Source: an uncultured Synechococcus sp. (GTDB lineage Bacteria; Cyanobacteriota; Cyanobacteriia; PCC-6307; Cyanobiaceae). From it: a DNA stretch of 64,000 nt. The notes beneath the pieces are model-generated. The model was given only the letters and a program-made list of their open reading frames with translations. It did no database searches and was not told the DNA's origin. The position numbers and the translations under genes were made by a program. The DNA lies in contig CAJXPL010000003.1 in NCBI GenBank assembly GCA_913057985.1, positions 1 to 64,000 of the forward strand. Reading direction: 5' to 3'. Shown here in pieces: positions 15,713 through 24,121 of this stretch (position 1 is its first letter; the number at the start of each line of letters is the position of its first letter).

Positions 15713-16137
15713 GGCGTGCCGTTGACGAGAAGGGCTGGCTCCAGGGGGGCGTGCAGCAACTCAAAAACCGAATCGATGCGCTCAGCCTCCACCTGAGATA
15801 TCGAGAGCATCAAGGCCAGCAGATCGAGCCGCCGCCGCTCTTCGGCGGAATAGGGCCCATCCGAGCGCATCAGTTCTGAGGCCATGGCGTAGGCCGTGAG
15901 CGCTTGATCGGCCGTGAGCGCCTTGGCGGCCTCAAGCATCAGCGCCTTGGTGCCCTTCTCCAGGCGCATGGCCAGCACCGCATCCATCAGCAGCACCACT
16001 TCGTTCTCACTCATCCGGCAGTAGGGCTCGCGGTAATCGAGGGCATGCCGGAATGCCCTGGCCCCAGCCCGGCTGAGGGTGTCGTCCCACGACACCGCGG
16101 TGAGGCCAACAGCTGCAAAAGCAGTGACGACATTCAT
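15709..16137 (-). CDS. TerB-like (tellurite resistance protein B family) protein
   Basis: The 142-residue helical protein shows a TerB-type pattern: LTADQALTAYAMASELMRSD (an acidic helix near residue 75), then GPYSAEERRRLDLLALMLSI. TerB-like proteins are small helical, metal-binding, membrane-associated stress proteins; many are not linked to tellurite. Transcribed alone, divergent from nothing recognisable upstream. Confidence 0.6.
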   Translation of the reverse strand: MNVVTAFAAVGLTAVSWDDTLSRAGARAFRHALDYREPYCRMSENEVVLLMDAVLAMRLEKGTKALMLEAAKALTADQALTAYAMASELMRSDGPYSAEERRRLDLLALMLSISQVEAERIDSVFELLHAPLEPALLVNGTP

Positions 16138-16247
16138 TGGGAATGGCGCAAGCGTTGCTCAACTGTCAACGAATGGTCGCGATCCCTGTTGTTAAAAGCG
16201 CAACAGCTCTATGCAGATGAGTCGTTGCACTTAGTCGGCCTCTCGCA

Positions 16248-16409
16248 TCATTCCGGCAGGCGCTCCACGGCCACATGCATGAACCGCTTCACCATGGCGA
16301 TCGGCCAGCCCTCTCGCTGCAGGTCTTCAGCGATCTGATCGATCTGGAAGCCGATTTCTTCGGCAACCAGCTCTTCCAGCAGCTGGTTCGAATGTTGCGT
16401 GGTGGTCAT
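16248..16409 (-). CDS. small hypothetical protein (53 aa)
   Basis: A 53-residue helical protein (MTTTQHSNQLLEELVAEEIG, then QIDQIAEDLQREGWPIAMVK). The Gly-Trp-Pro turn between two helices gives it the look of a small two-helix domain like that of the gene at 19553. No family recognised. Confidence 0.5.
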   Translation of the reverse strand: MTTTQHSNQLLEELVAEEIGFQIDQIAEDLQREGWPIAMVKRFMHVAVERLPE

Positions 16410-16528
16410 GGGCCGGTGCTCAAGCTCAGCAGCACTGCATCGGGCCTAACCCACCTCGGCTGTGTTTCGCCACCTTGATTTGGTCGCGTTCGGTTGCAGG
16501 CTTGCGGCGCCGTTGCCAGCTTGAAGGC

Positions 16529-16681
16529 ATGAAACAGGCTTCTCTGCTCCGGCGCATCGGCACCTACCTGCTCGGCTTGGTGGATGAGTACTGGGCCATG
16601 CGTCGTCCCTGGCAGTACGGCGCCAAGGAGCCCCAATGCGGGCTGCAGTGCGATGGCGATCACTGCGAACCCGTCGACTGA
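16529..16681 (+). CDS. small hypothetical protein (50 aa)
   Basis: The ATG at 16529 gives MKQASLLRRIGTYLLGLVDE, followed by a Trp-rich segment (YWAMRRPWQYG) and a short cysteine-containing end (CGLQCDGDHCEPVD). Three cysteines and a His near the C-terminus could bind a metal. Confidence 0.5.
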   Translation: MKQASLLRRIGTYLLGLVDEYWAMRRPWQYGAKEPQCGLQCDGDHCEPVD

Positions 16682-16764
16682 GTCAGCCCTGCGCACAATG
16701 CGCGTTTACACGGGTTGCGGCTCCTCCATGTCCCCACAAGAGTGAGGTCAGCCAAGGAGATGAG

Positions 16765-16926
16765 ATGGAGTTCAAAAGCCGCATTTTTGCCACCTCGCGT
16801 GGGTCCACCATCGACGCCATCGGCGAGGGCAAGTACCTGGTGTGCAATCCGGCCTATTGCTTCATGGTGCATGGCCTGCGCCAGGCCCATGAGGCCGTGC
16901 AACGTCAGGAAAAGCCCGCGCTCTGA
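16765..16926 (+). CDS. small hypothetical protein (53 aa)
   Basis: The ATG at 16765 is preceded by AAGGAGATG. The product, MEFKSRIFATSRGSTIDAIG, then GKYLVCNPAYCFMVHGLRQ, ends 3 bases before the next gene, a zinc-ribbon protein, so the two probably form an operon. Confidence 0.55.
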   Translation: MEFKSRIFATSRGSTIDAIGEGKYLVCNPAYCFMVHGLRQAHEAVQRQEKPAL

Positions 16927-16929
16927 GCC

Positions 16930-17106
16930 ATGGCTGAATACCGGATTCACTGCAAGCACTGCGGCTATGAAGGGCAGGCCAACTCCCGTTGGATCCCCTT
17001 CGTGCAGGTGCAGAAGCGGGGGCAGGATTGCCCCCATTGCGGCCGCCCCACCCTGCTGGAGCCCTGGTGCAGGCTGCGGGCTGAAGCGTCCATGCCTGAT
17101 TACTGA
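16930..17106 (+). CDS. small zinc-ribbon protein (58 aa)
   Basis: Two CxxC knuckles are visible, IHCKHCGYEG near the N-terminus and DCPHCGRPTL in the middle, which together would bind one zinc. It follows the 16765 gene by 3 bases. The 3' end overlaps the convergent membrane protein by 7 bases. Too short for a known enzyme; probably a nucleic-acid or protein-binding adaptor. Confidence 0.6.
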   Translation: MAEYRIHCKHCGYEGQANSRWIPFVQVQKRGQDCPHCGRPTLLEPWCRLRAEASMPDY

Positions 17107-17249
17107 AAGGTCTGCCAGCTGCTGGTGAGCCACTGGGGAGCCACGCTCCACCAGATGGCCGTGGCCACAAAAATGGCGGTGAGGCCGATCAGGCTGGTGA
17201 TCAGCTCCTCCTGCCGGTTGTTGGAGCGAAGTTTCCTGGCTTTGCCCAC
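17100..17249 (-). CDS. small membrane protein (49 aa)
   Basis: With a GTG start at 17249 the frame reads GKARKLRSNNRQEELITSL, one transmembrane helix (IGLTAIFVATAIWWSVA), and a short tail. The basic N-terminus should face the cytoplasm. The same frame is open far upstream through selO, but that stretch is an antisense shadow. Confidence 0.5.
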   Translation of the reverse strand: MGKARKLRSNNRQEELITSLIGLTAIFVATAIWWSVAPQWLTSSWQTFQ

Positions 17250-17357
17250 GGTTGTCCTTGGATGCTTCCCTCGGTGTAAGGCCTCGTCTCGGCCTTGGCC
17301 ATCGGTCAAAACACCCGGCCGCAGCTCTGGCGATGATGTGTTCAGCCTCAGGGTCCG

Positions 17358-19031
17358 ATGAGCACCGCCACGTTTGCTGAGTTCGCCGAACGGGCCGACT
17401 ACTCCCTGCTGGAAGCGCTCACGCCTGACCCGGAGTCCACGGCGGATGGGGAGGACCACCGTCCCCGCCAGGTGCTCTCCGGCCATTACGTGCCGGTGAC
17501 GCCCACCCCGATCCCCGAGCCCCAATACCTGGCGCACAGCCGCAGCTTGTTCAGCGAGCTGGGTCTCAGCGATGACCTCGCCCAGGACGATCAGTTCCGC
17601 CGCATGTTTTCCGGCGATCTCGGTGTGGCCACCGGTCCGATGCGGCCCTGGGGCTGGGCCACCGGCTACGCCCTCTCGATCTACGGCACCGAATACACCC
17701 AGCAGTGCCCCTTTGGAAATGGCAACGGCTACGGCGATGGCCGAGCCATGTCGGTGTTTGAGGGGGTGTTTGAAGGGCGCCGCTGGGAGATGCAGCTCAA
17801 AGGTGGTGGTCCGACCCCCTACTGCCGCGGTGCCGATGGTCGCGCTGTGCTCCGCTCCAGCGTCCGTGAATTTCTGGTGCAGGAGTTCATGCATGCCCTC
17901 GGTGTGCCCACCTCCCGTTCGTTGACGCTCTACGTCTCCCATGCCGAGACGGTGCGTCGCCCCTGGTATTCCGAGAACTCACGCTCTATGGACCCGGACG
18001 TGATGGTCGACAACCCTGCCGCCATCAGCACCCGGGTGGCGCCCTCATTTCTGCGGGTGGGTCAGCTGGAGTTGTTCGCCCGCCGTGCCCGCAGTGAGGC
18101 CCACCCTCGGGCGCATCAGGAATTGCACCAGATCGTGGTGCACCTGATCGAACGCAATTACCGCCAGGAGATCGACCCTGGCCTGCCCTTCAGCGACCAG
18201 GTTGTGCTGTTGGCGCGCTTGTTCCGTGATCGCCTCACGACCCTCGTGGCCAACTGGATCCGTGTGGGCTATTGCCAGGGCAACTTCAACAGCGACAACT
18301 GCGCCGCCGGTGGCTTCACCCTCGACTACGGCCCGTTCGGCTTCTGTGAGCTGTTCGATCCGCGCTTTCAGCCCTGGACCGGGGGCGGCGCCCACTTCTG
18401 CTTCTTTAACCAGCCGGTGGCCGCGGAGGCCAACTACCGCATGTTCTGGAAATCTCTGCGCACGCTGATGGAGGGCCAGGCGGAGGTTCAGGCCCAACTG
18501 GATCAGTTGCTGGAGGAGTTCCCCGCTGCCATGCAGGAGGCCATGCAACGGATGTGGAGCAGCAAACTCGGTTTGCCCAGGGCCGACGATGCCTTGGTGC
18601 AAGAGCTGTTGAAGCTCCTGGTGGAGTCCAGTGCCGATTACTCGATGTTCTTCCGCCGCTTGTCGGATCTGCCCGAGCAGATTGATCCGCTGCGGGACTG
18701 TTTCTATCTGCCCCTTTCGGCAGCCCTCGAATCCCAATGGAACGACTGGTTGCTGCGCTGGCGTTCCCAGTGGCCCAGTGGTGTTGATCCGTTGGTGATC
18801 TCCGCTGGCATGCGGCGGGTCAATCCGGCCATCACCTGGCGCGAATGGTTGATCGCTCCGGCCTACCAGCAGGCCGCCGGAGGCGTCACCTCCTTGATGG
18901 CTGAACTGCAGCAGCTTTTCAGCACCCCCTACAACACCCCTTCCGCTGAATTGGCGGCCCGCTACGACCGCTTGAAACCGCGGGAGTTCTTCAGTGCCGG
19001 TGGGGTGTCCCACTACAGCTGTTCGTCTTGA
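17358..19031 (+). CDS. selO: SelO/YdiU-family protein adenylyltransferase (pseudokinase)
   Basis: The 557-residue protein matches SelO over its length: [60 protein letters not shown] and [20 protein letters not shown]. SelO transfers AMP from ATP to Ser, Thr or Tyr of target proteins using an inverted kinase-like active site, and is linked to redox stress. The C-terminus ends in CSS, the position where animal SelO has selenocysteine. The last bases overlap the TTG start of the DUF924 gene. Confidence 0.92.
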   Translation: MSTATFAEFAERADYSLLEALTPDPESTADGEDHRPRQVLSGHYVPVTPTPIPEPQYLAHSRSLFSELGLSDDLAQDDQFRRMFSGDLGVATGPMRPWGWATGYALSIYGTEYTQQCPFGNGNGYGDGRAMSVFEGVFEGRRWEMQLKGGGPTPYCRGADGRAVLRSSVREFLVQEFMHALGVPTSRSLTLYVSHAETVRRPWYSENSRSMDPDVMVDNPAAISTRVAPSFLRVGQLELFARRARSEAHPRAHQELHQIVVHLIERNYRQEIDPGLPFSDQVVLLARLFRDRLTTLVANWIRVGYCQGNFNSDNCAAGGFTLDYGPFGFCELFDPRFQPWTGGGAHFCFFNQPVAAEANYRMFWKSLRTLMEGQAEVQAQLDQLLEEFPAAMQEAMQRMWSSKLGLPRADDALVQELLKLLVESSADYSMFFRRLSDLPEQIDPLRDCFYLPLSAALESQWNDWLLRWRSQWPSGVDPLVISAGMRRVNPAITWREWLIAPAYQQAAGGVTSLMAELQQLFSTPYNTPSAELAARYDRLKPREFFSAGGVSHYSCSS

Positions 19032-19564
19032 GCGCCGACGACGTTCTGGAGTTCTGGTTCCAGCAGTGCCGTCCCTGGCAGTGGTTTCGTCGCCGCGACA
19101 GCTTCGATGCCCTGGTGCGAGAGCGATTCGGCGAGGCCGTTGAGCGTGCCCTCGCCGGAGAGCTGGACCACTGGAGCTGTGAGCCCAGCAGCGGTCTGGC
19201 CCTGGTGCTGCTGCTGGATCAGTTCACCCGTCAGATCTGGCGTGGTGAGGCCAAGGCTTTTGCCGGAGATCCCCAGGCTCTGAAGCTGAGCCTGGCAGCG
19301 CTGGAGCGGGGATGGATCGCAGCGGAATCGCAACGACCGCGGCGGCAGTTCTGGCTGATGCCTCTTTTGCACAGCGAAGACATCAGCGTGGTGGCCCAGG
19401 CCATCCCTTTGCTCGAGCACTTCGTGGACGCTGCCACCGCCGATGTGGCCCGCCGCCATCTCCTCCAGCTGCAGCGCTTTGGCCGCTATCCCCACCGCAA
19501 TGCTGCTCTTGGACGGGTGAGTTCACCGGAGGAAATGGTTTTTACGCAGCAATCACAACGTTGA
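19028..19564 (+). CDS. DUF924 family protein
   Basis: The 178-residue, alpha-helical protein fits DUF924: [40 protein letters not shown], and [15 protein letters not shown] near the end. Distant resemblance to tetratricopeptide folds is known for the family; function is not. The TTG start overlaps the selO stop by 4 bases, so it is translated together with SelO. The 3' end overlaps the convergent small gene at 19553. Confidence 0.85.
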   Translation: MSADDVLEFWFQQCRPWQWFRRRDSFDALVRERFGEAVERALAGELDHWSCEPSSGLALVLLLDQFTRQIWRGEAKAFAGDPQALKLSLAALERGWIAAESQRPRRQFWLMPLLHSEDISVVAQAIPLLEHFVDAATADVARRHLLQLQRFGRYPHRNAALGRVSSPEEMVFTQQSQR

Positions 19565-19732
19565 GGGTTCCTCCCCTTCGTCCTTCATCAGGCGCAGCGC
19601 TGCATTCATCACGGCAGCTTTCACCGCCCGGCGCTCCAGCCCCTGGCGTTCGAAGTGCCGAACGATGCGCGACAGGTCCCACCAGACGGCCACTTCGACT
19701 TCATCCATCTCATTGGCGACGTGGAGAGTCAT
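19553..19732 (-). CDS. small hypothetical protein (59 aa)
   Basis: A 59-residue helical protein (MTLHVANEMDEVEVAVWWDL, then IVRHFERQGLERRAVKAAVM). Codon pattern and start context look genuine. Overlaps the end of the DUF924 gene by 12 bases. Divergent from the glycosyltransferase gene, with about 110 bases between that hold both promoters and a CTGAATTCAG palindrome. Confidence 0.5.
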   Translation of the reverse strand: MTLHVANEMDEVEVAVWWDLSRIVRHFERQGLERRAVKAAVMNAALRLMKDEGEEPSTL

Positions 19733-19839
19733 GGTTGCGCTGGGTCTTAATTCAGCTGTAGCCCCGTGCCAGCACCGCCTGAGGCGTCTGCGGAATGACT
19801 GCTGAATTCAGTTAATACTGCTGCACTGCATGCCGTTGT

Positions 19840-21039
19840 TTGGCCTTGACGCTTGCCCTGCTTGAGCTCCTGCTGTTTCTTGCTGCGGCTGGTTCAGCTG
19901 CAGCGGGATTGCTGATCCTTCAGTTGGGGCTGCAACGGGTGTTTTCAGTGGCACCGCGCTTGAAACCGGGCCAGGACGTTGTTGCTGCGGATACGTCGCT
20001 GACTGTGGTGATCCCGGCCTTCAACGAGGCCTACAACATCGAGGCCTGTGTCGCCAGCGTTCTGGCCAATCAGCCCCCTTGCCGGGACTGGTCGGTGCTG
20101 GTGGTGGATGACGAGTCCAGCGATGCAACGGTGGACAACGCCCTCCGGGCTGGCTCAGCAGCGCCCCACTTCCGGCTGATTCAGGCCGGCCCCAGGCCCG
20201 ACAACGAACGCTGGGTGGGCAAGAACTGGGCCTGCAGCAGGGCCGTTGACCAGGTCTCCAGCGAGTGGCTGTTGTTCATCGATGCCGATGTTCGGCTCAA
20301 GCCCGATGCCCTGAAACGATCCCTGGCTCAGGCCCTTGATGAGCAGGCCGATCTGCTGAGCCTGGCGCCACGGTTGAGTTGCGGATGCCTGGCGGAATGG
20401 ATGGTGCAGCCGATCATGGCCAGCCTGCTGGGCCTCGGCTTTCCCATCCTCGAAACCAACGACCCGGCATCGCCGGTGGCGTTTGCAGCGGGGCCGTTCA
20501 TGTTGTTCAAGGCCTCCACCTATGCCCAGATCGGTGGTCACCGAGCCCTGGCTGGCGAGGTGGTGGAAGATCTGGCCCTCGCCCGCGCCATCAAGGGAGG
20601 AGGCCATCGGCTGTGTTATCTCCTGGGGCTTGATGCGGTCGATCTGCGGATGTACAGCGACCTCGCGGCGCTCTGGGAGGGCTGGACCAAGAACTGGTAT
20701 CTGGGATTGGACAGGGATCCCGTCAAAGCCCTCGGCGCCGCCTTGGTGGTGGTGTTGATGTTTAGCGTGCCCTGGCTGTTGCTGCCGGCGTCGCTCGTAC
20801 TGCTCTGGCTCCAACCCCTGCTGGCTTCGGCTTGGTGGTGGGTGTTGGCCCTGGCGAGCTTGGCCATCCTTCAACAGCTGCTGCTGCGGCTGTGGACGCG
20901 CAGCAACTTTGATGTGCCCCTCAGCTACTGGTGGCTGATGGGAGCCGGTGGGTTGCTGGTGGGTGCGATTGGCCCCGTCTCGATCTGGCGCACCCGCACG
21001 GGACGCGGTTGGACCTGGAAAGGCAGGGCTTTGAATTAG
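19840..21039 (+). CDS. family 2 glycosyltransferase, HpnB-like membrane protein
   Basis: An N-terminal membrane anchor (residues 3-27) is followed by a GT-A catalytic domain: VVIPAFNEAYNIEACVASVL, VVDDESSDATVD, then LFIDADVRLKPDAL with the DxD metal motif, and GEVVEDLALARAIK with the ED of the active site. The last 110 residues have three transmembrane helices. It resembles HpnB, the glycosyltransferase associated with hopanoid loci, but no hopanoid genes lie here, so a lipid or carotenoid acceptor is equally possible. The start is TTG. Confidence 0.8.
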   Translation: MALTLALLELLLFLAAAGSAAAGLLILQLGLQRVFSVAPRLKPGQDVVAADTSLTVVIPAFNEAYNIEACVASVLANQPPCRDWSVLVVDDESSDATVDNALRAGSAAPHFRLIQAGPRPDNERWVGKNWACSRAVDQVSSEWLLFIDADVRLKPDALKRSLAQALDEQADLLSLAPRLSCGCLAEWMVQPIMASLLGLGFPILETNDPASPVAFAAGPFMLFKASTYAQIGGHRALAGEVVEDLALARAIKGGGHRLCYLLGLDAVDLRMYSDLAALWEGWTKNWYLGLDRDPVKALGAALVVVLMFSVPWLLLPASLVLLWLQPLLASAWWWVLALASLAILQQLLLRLWTRSNFDVPLSYWWLMGAGGLLVGAIGPVSIWRTRTGRGWTWKGRALN

Positions 21040-21215
21040 GCGTGGTGTCCCTTTTTGCGGGCATCTTCAGCCCGCCGCCGGATTGCCGCATGCTGGAATG
21101 CTTTTTCCAGCTTGGTCAATTTGGGTTGTTTGTCTTGCAGGGCAGCTTCGCCGCGGGCTTTGGCTGCGTTGATGAAATCGTCCGATTTGGTACCGCTGAG
21201 TCCACCCATTTCCAT
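21036..21215 (-). CDS. small charged protein (59 aa), related to the one at 55233
   Basis: The 59-residue product, MEMGGLSGTKSDDFINAAKA then EAALQDKQPKLTKLEKAFQH, has a very basic end (RRRAEDARKKGHHA). Its central part shares FI-AAK-R-EAAL----PKLT-LEK with the small protein at 55233. The stop overlaps the glycosyltransferase stop, convergent. Function unknown. Confidence 0.6.
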   Translation of the reverse strand: MEMGGLSGTKSDDFINAAKARGEAALQDKQPKLTKLEKAFQHAAIRRRAEDARKKGHHA

Positions 21216-21371
21216 GCCTCAACTGAATCAAGCCTGGTTCCGTTGCGGCTTCATTGGGCTCGAAGCAAAGGCTTTCTATCGAATTCAGGTTTGAACGGAA
21301 TTGTTTGGTAGTCCTTGATCCCATCGATGAGCCATCCCTTCTGAAGCCTCGGCATCTGGCCGCTGTGTGCG

Positions 21372-21647
21372 ATGGTAAGCAGTCTTGATCAATTTCTTTT
21401 TTTGACGATCTTTATCGGAAATCTCTCCTGGGACGCTGAGCGGGAGGATCTCATTCATCTGTTCGGTCAGTACGGCGAAGTGAGCAAGTGTTCCTTGCCC
21501 CTCGACCGGGAGACGGGCCGCAAGCGTGGTTTCGCTTTTGTGGACCTCAGCAGCGAAGCCGATGAGCAGTCGGCAATCGACGACCTGCAGAACGTTGAGT
21601 GGATGGGTCGCGCCATCTCCGTTCGCAAGGCCGAACCCCGCCGCTGA
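21372..21647 (+). CDS. RRM-type RNA-binding protein (Rbp)
   Basis: A single RNA-recognition motif fills the protein. RNP2 is TIFIGNLSWDAERED and RNP1 is RKRGFAFVDLSSEADE, with the conserved aromatic residues in place. Cyanobacterial Rbp proteins bind RNA and some are cold-induced or help localise photosynthetic mRNAs. The family normally starts right at (M)TIFIGNL, here a TTG at 21402. The ATG at 21372 adds ten residues. The product has no glycine-rich tail. Confidence 0.88.
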   Translation: MVSSLDQFLFLTIFIGNLSWDAEREDLIHLFGQYGEVSKCSLPLDRETGRKRGFAFVDLSSEADEQSAIDDLQNVEWMGRAISVRKAEPRR

Positions 21648-21671
21648 GCTTCACAACAGCTTCGCTTCACC

Positions 21672-21938
21672 TCACTGTCCAAAACCGCGGTCGGTTGTGG
21701 ATGGTGAGGTTTTGTCGTGCGTTGTGTTGGGCTGTGGCTGTTGAGAGGCCTGCTGTTGAGTGGCCTGGTTGAACCGACTGTCGAGCCAACGCGAGATGAT
21801 GTAGATCCCAATGAACATCGGGATGTAGATCTGATAAGCACTCTGTTGTTCAATCTCGAGTTGATTGACGACGGTGACAGCAGCGGTACTGAGAACGAGG
21901 TAGATCCCGACGCGCCGAAACAGGGGAGATTTGAACAA
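21672..21938 (-). CDS. small membrane protein
   Basis: The 88-residue protein has two hydrophobic segments (VGIYLVLSTAAVTVVNQL and AYQIYIPMFIGIYIISRWL) and a Gln/Thr/Pro-rich hydrophilic tail. No family recognised. Convergent with the RRM gene. Confidence 0.55.
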   Translation of the reverse strand: MFKSPLFRRVGIYLVLSTAAVTVVNQLEIEQQSAYQIYIPMFIGIYIISRWLDSRFNQATQQQASQQPQPNTTHDKTSPSTTDRGFGQ

Positions 21939-21985
21939 CGTTGTGAGAGCTCAAGCGTTTGATCATGTTCACCTGCCGTTGAACT

Positions 21986-21999
21986 CCCTCAACTGTGGG
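21986..21999. promoter_or_regulatory. CCCTCAACTGTGGG palindrome (one mismatch)
   Basis: The motif matches the perfect palindrome at 7874 except for one base, and sits 51 bases before the paralogous small gene at 22051, the same distance as in the other copy. An eight-codon open frame starting with the ATG just after the motif ends at TGCTGA. Confidence 0.5.
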
Positions 22000-22050
22000 A
22001 TGTGCCAGACGCGCTTTGCCTGCTGAATGGGGAGGCAATGCAACGCCCCG

Positions 22051-22221
22051 ATGCCACCCGCCTATGACCTGATCATTGAGCGCGGGGGCTCGATCGTGGT
22101 GGAGACCATCGAGGCCTGTGACGAAGACGCTGCCTGGCGCATTGGTCTGATGTTGCACATCGAGGCGCTGATGGCCGTGGTCTGCAGGGATGAACACGAC
22201 CCCGAATCGACGCGGGCTTAG
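22051..22221 (+). CDS. small hypothetical protein, paralog of the one at 7940
   Basis: The 56-residue protein (MPPAYDLIIERGGSIVVETI, then DEDAAWRIGLMLHIEALMAV) shares the N-terminal pattern YDLI-(E/Q)R-G-----ET and an AWR helix with the product at 7940. The palindrome and leader upstream are shared too. Function unknown. Confidence 0.65.
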   Translation: MPPAYDLIIERGGSIVVETIEACDEDAAWRIGLMLHIEALMAVVCRDEHDPESTRA

Positions 22222-22248
22222 GGTTTTCTTAAGAGTTGGAGCGATGTT

Positions 22249-22416
22249 GTGATCGGTTTGATCACCTCAGGCTTGTTCCTGGTGTTTCCCTCAATTCCCG
22301 GAGCGGATCTGTCCCTGTTCCAGCAGCTGAACAGGGAACTCGGTGCCCTCTGTCAGGAGCCACCCGCTCAGGCCATTAGGGTCTGTCGCCTACATGCCCG
22401 CCTGGTGAACGGCTGA
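22249..22416 (+). CDS. small hypothetical protein (55 aa)
   Basis: A GTG-started frame giving IGLITSGLFLVFPSIPGADL, then LFQQLNRELGALCQEPPAQA. The hydrophobic N-terminus could be a signal or membrane segment. It lies 27 bases after the 22051 gene, same direction. Confidence 0.4.
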   Translation: MIGLITSGLFLVFPSIPGADLSLFQQLNRELGALCQEPPAQAIRVCRLHARLVNG

Positions 22417-22417
22417 G

Positions 22418-22954
22418 TCAGCGCTCGTCAAGCACCACACCACAGGCAACCCGTGCTCCACCTCCACCCAGGGGGGGCTCGTCCCTGTAGGTGTCGCCAC
22501 CTGCGTGAACAATCAGTGCTTTCCCCTTCAGATCAGCTGTGCTGAGCCGTGGCGCCACCACGCTGGTGTTGGTCTTGCCGTCGTCATCCACCACCAGCCT
22601 GCTGAGATCGCCCCGGTGACCGTTTCCGAAGGGGCCGAGATGTTGACCCGTTTCGTCAGGGTCCCAGTGACCTCCGGCGGCCAAGCCGGCAACAGGAGTG
22701 CCCTCGGCGGTTTCGCCCACGTCGCAGCTTCCCGTGCTGTGGAGATGGAAGCCGTGTTCCCCAGGGCTCAGCCCGGCCAGATCGGGATAAATCACCAGGC
22801 CCTGGTCGGTGTCTTGCGCTGTGACGCTGCCGATCGATTCGCCAATGCCGTTGGCAGCAATGCGTTGCATGGTCACCTCCAGGGCTCCGCACCAGCCCGG
22901 TGTGAGCGTGAGCAGGCCGATGAGCAGAACGAGCTGGGCGAGCAGGCGGCGCAT
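22418..22954 (-). CDS. sodC: Cu/Zn superoxide dismutase, exported
   Basis: The 178-residue protein starts with a signal peptide (LLAQLVLLIGLLTLTPGWC). The enzyme domain has the copper ligands in HGFHLHSTGSC, the zinc/copper region GGHWDP and GNGHRGDL, and the last copper His in ALIVHAGGDTY; two cysteines in GSC and ARVACGV would form the usual disulfide. It removes superoxide in the periplasm. Upstream in-frame sequence to 23164 is a shadow of the divergent gene. The start follows a run open on the minus strand. Confidence 0.9.
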   Translation of the reverse strand: MRRLLAQLVLLIGLLTLTPGWCGALEVTMQRIAANGIGESIGSVTAQDTDQGLVIYPDLAGLSPGEHGFHLHSTGSCDVGETAEGTPVAGLAAGGHWDPDETGQHLGPFGNGHRGDLSRLVVDDDGKTNTSVVAPRLSTADLKGKALIVHAGGDTYRDEPPLGGGGARVACGVVLDER

Positions 22955-23039
22955 CACAGAACAGCGGGTTCTTGAATTGTCGCCCCCGGTTGGTGCCGTC
23001 TGCGGTGAAGATGGTGCGTCGTTCAGTTGATGCTTGGTG

Positions 23040-23276
23040 ATGCGTTGGGAGTACACCCAGTTGCGCTTCGTGCCCCGGGGGAAGTCGTGGACCGGGGAAA
23101 TCGAGGAGCTCTGGCTGGATGATCGCCAGCTGATCTCCAGAAGCCATCCGCAGCGTGACATCACCCTGGTGGGCTTGATGAATGAATTAGGAGAGCAGGG
23201 TTGGGAATTGGTGACCTACGCCCAACCCTTCACGGGCTACCACGGTGGTTGCTACACCTTCAAACGTCAGAAGTGA
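23040..23276 (+). CDS. small hypothetical protein
   Basis: A 78-residue protein, MRWEYTQLRFVPRGKSWTGE, then LVGLMNELGEQGWELVTYAQ. The pattern 'WEY..L...LN.LG.qGWELV' resembles DUF4177-type small proteins. Divergent from sodC. The frame could also begin at TTG 23034. Confidence 0.6.
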   Translation: MRWEYTQLRFVPRGKSWTGEIEELWLDDRQLISRSHPQRDITLVGLMNELGEQGWELVTYAQPFTGYHGGCYTFKRQK

Positions 23277-23285
23277 GCAGCTGCT

Positions 23286-23420
23286 TCAGAGCGGGCTGGT
23301 GCTGATGTGCTGGGCCATGTGCTGGGCCATTCCCATAAAACCGATCACGAGAAGAGCAACAGCGACGGTTGAGGCAATGGATGCCAAGCCCATTTGTGTT
23401 TGATGGCTCAGGCTTTTCAT
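23286..23420 (-). CDS. small membrane protein (44 aa)
   Basis: The ATG at 23420 gives MKSLSHQTQMGLASIASTVA, then VALLVIGFMGMAQHMAQH: one transmembrane helix followed by a His/Met-rich repeat (MAQHMAQH), which might bind copper. Overlaps the stop of the upstream Cys-rich gene by 4 bases, so the two form an operon. Confidence 0.55.
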   Translation of the reverse strand: MKSLSHQTQMGLASIASTVAVALLVIGFMGMAQHMAQHISTSPL

Positions 23421-23629
23421 GCATCAACCTCGTTTTTCAGATGCACGAGAATGCATTGCTCGTAGCAACTGCCATCATCAAGATTGCAGAGGGTCAGGCA
23501 TTCAAAATAGGCATTTACTTGTGATTCAGTGACGCAAGCTTGGCCAGCATTTGGTGGCTCCAGGTTTGTATTCAGCACGTCTTTCTCAATTCGCAGAGCG
23601 ACGCTATGCCGATTTTCTTTTTTGGGCAA
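23417..23629 (-). CDS. small cysteine-rich protein (70 aa)
   Basis: MPKKENRHSVALRIEKDVLN is followed by a cysteine-rich half (ACVTESQ, then FECLTLCNLDDGSCYEQC). Spacing of the last four cysteines (C-x3-C-x6-C-x3-C) suggests a helical hairpin with two disulfides or a metal site. It is co-translated with the membrane protein at 23286. No family recognised. Confidence 0.6.
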   Translation of the reverse strand: MPKKENRHSVALRIEKDVLNTNLEPPNAGQACVTESQVNAYFECLTLCNLDDGSCYEQCILVHLKNEVDA

Positions 23630-23736
23630 TGAAATTATTGCGGCGGGTAAATACCTAGATAAAATTACCCATATCAGATCGATTGTGATGGTCGGTCTTT
23701 TTTTTGGGTTGATCCCTTGCTTCTTATGGTGAGCCG

Positions 23737-24090
23737 ATGAGCAAGGGCACCCCCGCTGAACGGCTCGAGGACGAGCTCGATCGTGCCAAGGCTCGTGGCC
23801 GTTGGCTCAGTGACGATGAGCAGGCTGCGCTTGATCGTGAAGCGGATGCCGAAGCCCTTCTGGTGGAGGCCAAGCAACAGCGTGATCGCAAGCTGATCAT
23901 CCTCACCGGAGTCTGCCTGTTGATTCCTCCGTTGTGGCCTGTGGCCCTGGGGCTGACCATGTTTCTTCTCTATCCAGACACCATGACCAGGATCGGGCTG
24001 GCTGCGGCGATCACTTTCCTGTTGGGCGGATTGCTGTTGGCCGGCGTGCTTGGTTTGGCGATGGTCTGGCTGATTCAGTGGCTGTTCTGA
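23737..24090 (+). CDS. small membrane protein with N-terminal charged helix
   Basis: Residues 1-50 form a charged helix (AERLEDELDRAKARGRWLSD) and the rest has three hydrophobic segments (LIILTGVCLLIPPLWPVAL, LAAAITFLLGGLLLAGVLG and AMVWLIQWLF). No family recognised. Divergent from 23629 with an AT-rich gap of about 100 bases. Confidence 0.6.
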   Translation: MSKGTPAERLEDELDRAKARGRWLSDDEQAALDREADAEALLVEAKQQRDRKLIILTGVCLLIPPLWPVALGLTMFLLYPDTMTRIGLAAAITFLLGGLLLAGVLGLAMVWLIQWLF

Positions 24091-24121
24091 TCAGGTGCTG
24101 TTCTGATCAGCTCTGCTGAGA

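Noticed and set aside
17250-17942. The 5' part of a 280-residue minus-strand open frame through selO
   Set aside because: Only the last 49 codons look like a real membrane protein; the rest is antisense to SelO.
18045-19013. A 322-residue minus-strand open frame
   Set aside because: Antisense to the conserved part of SelO with no recognisable domain.
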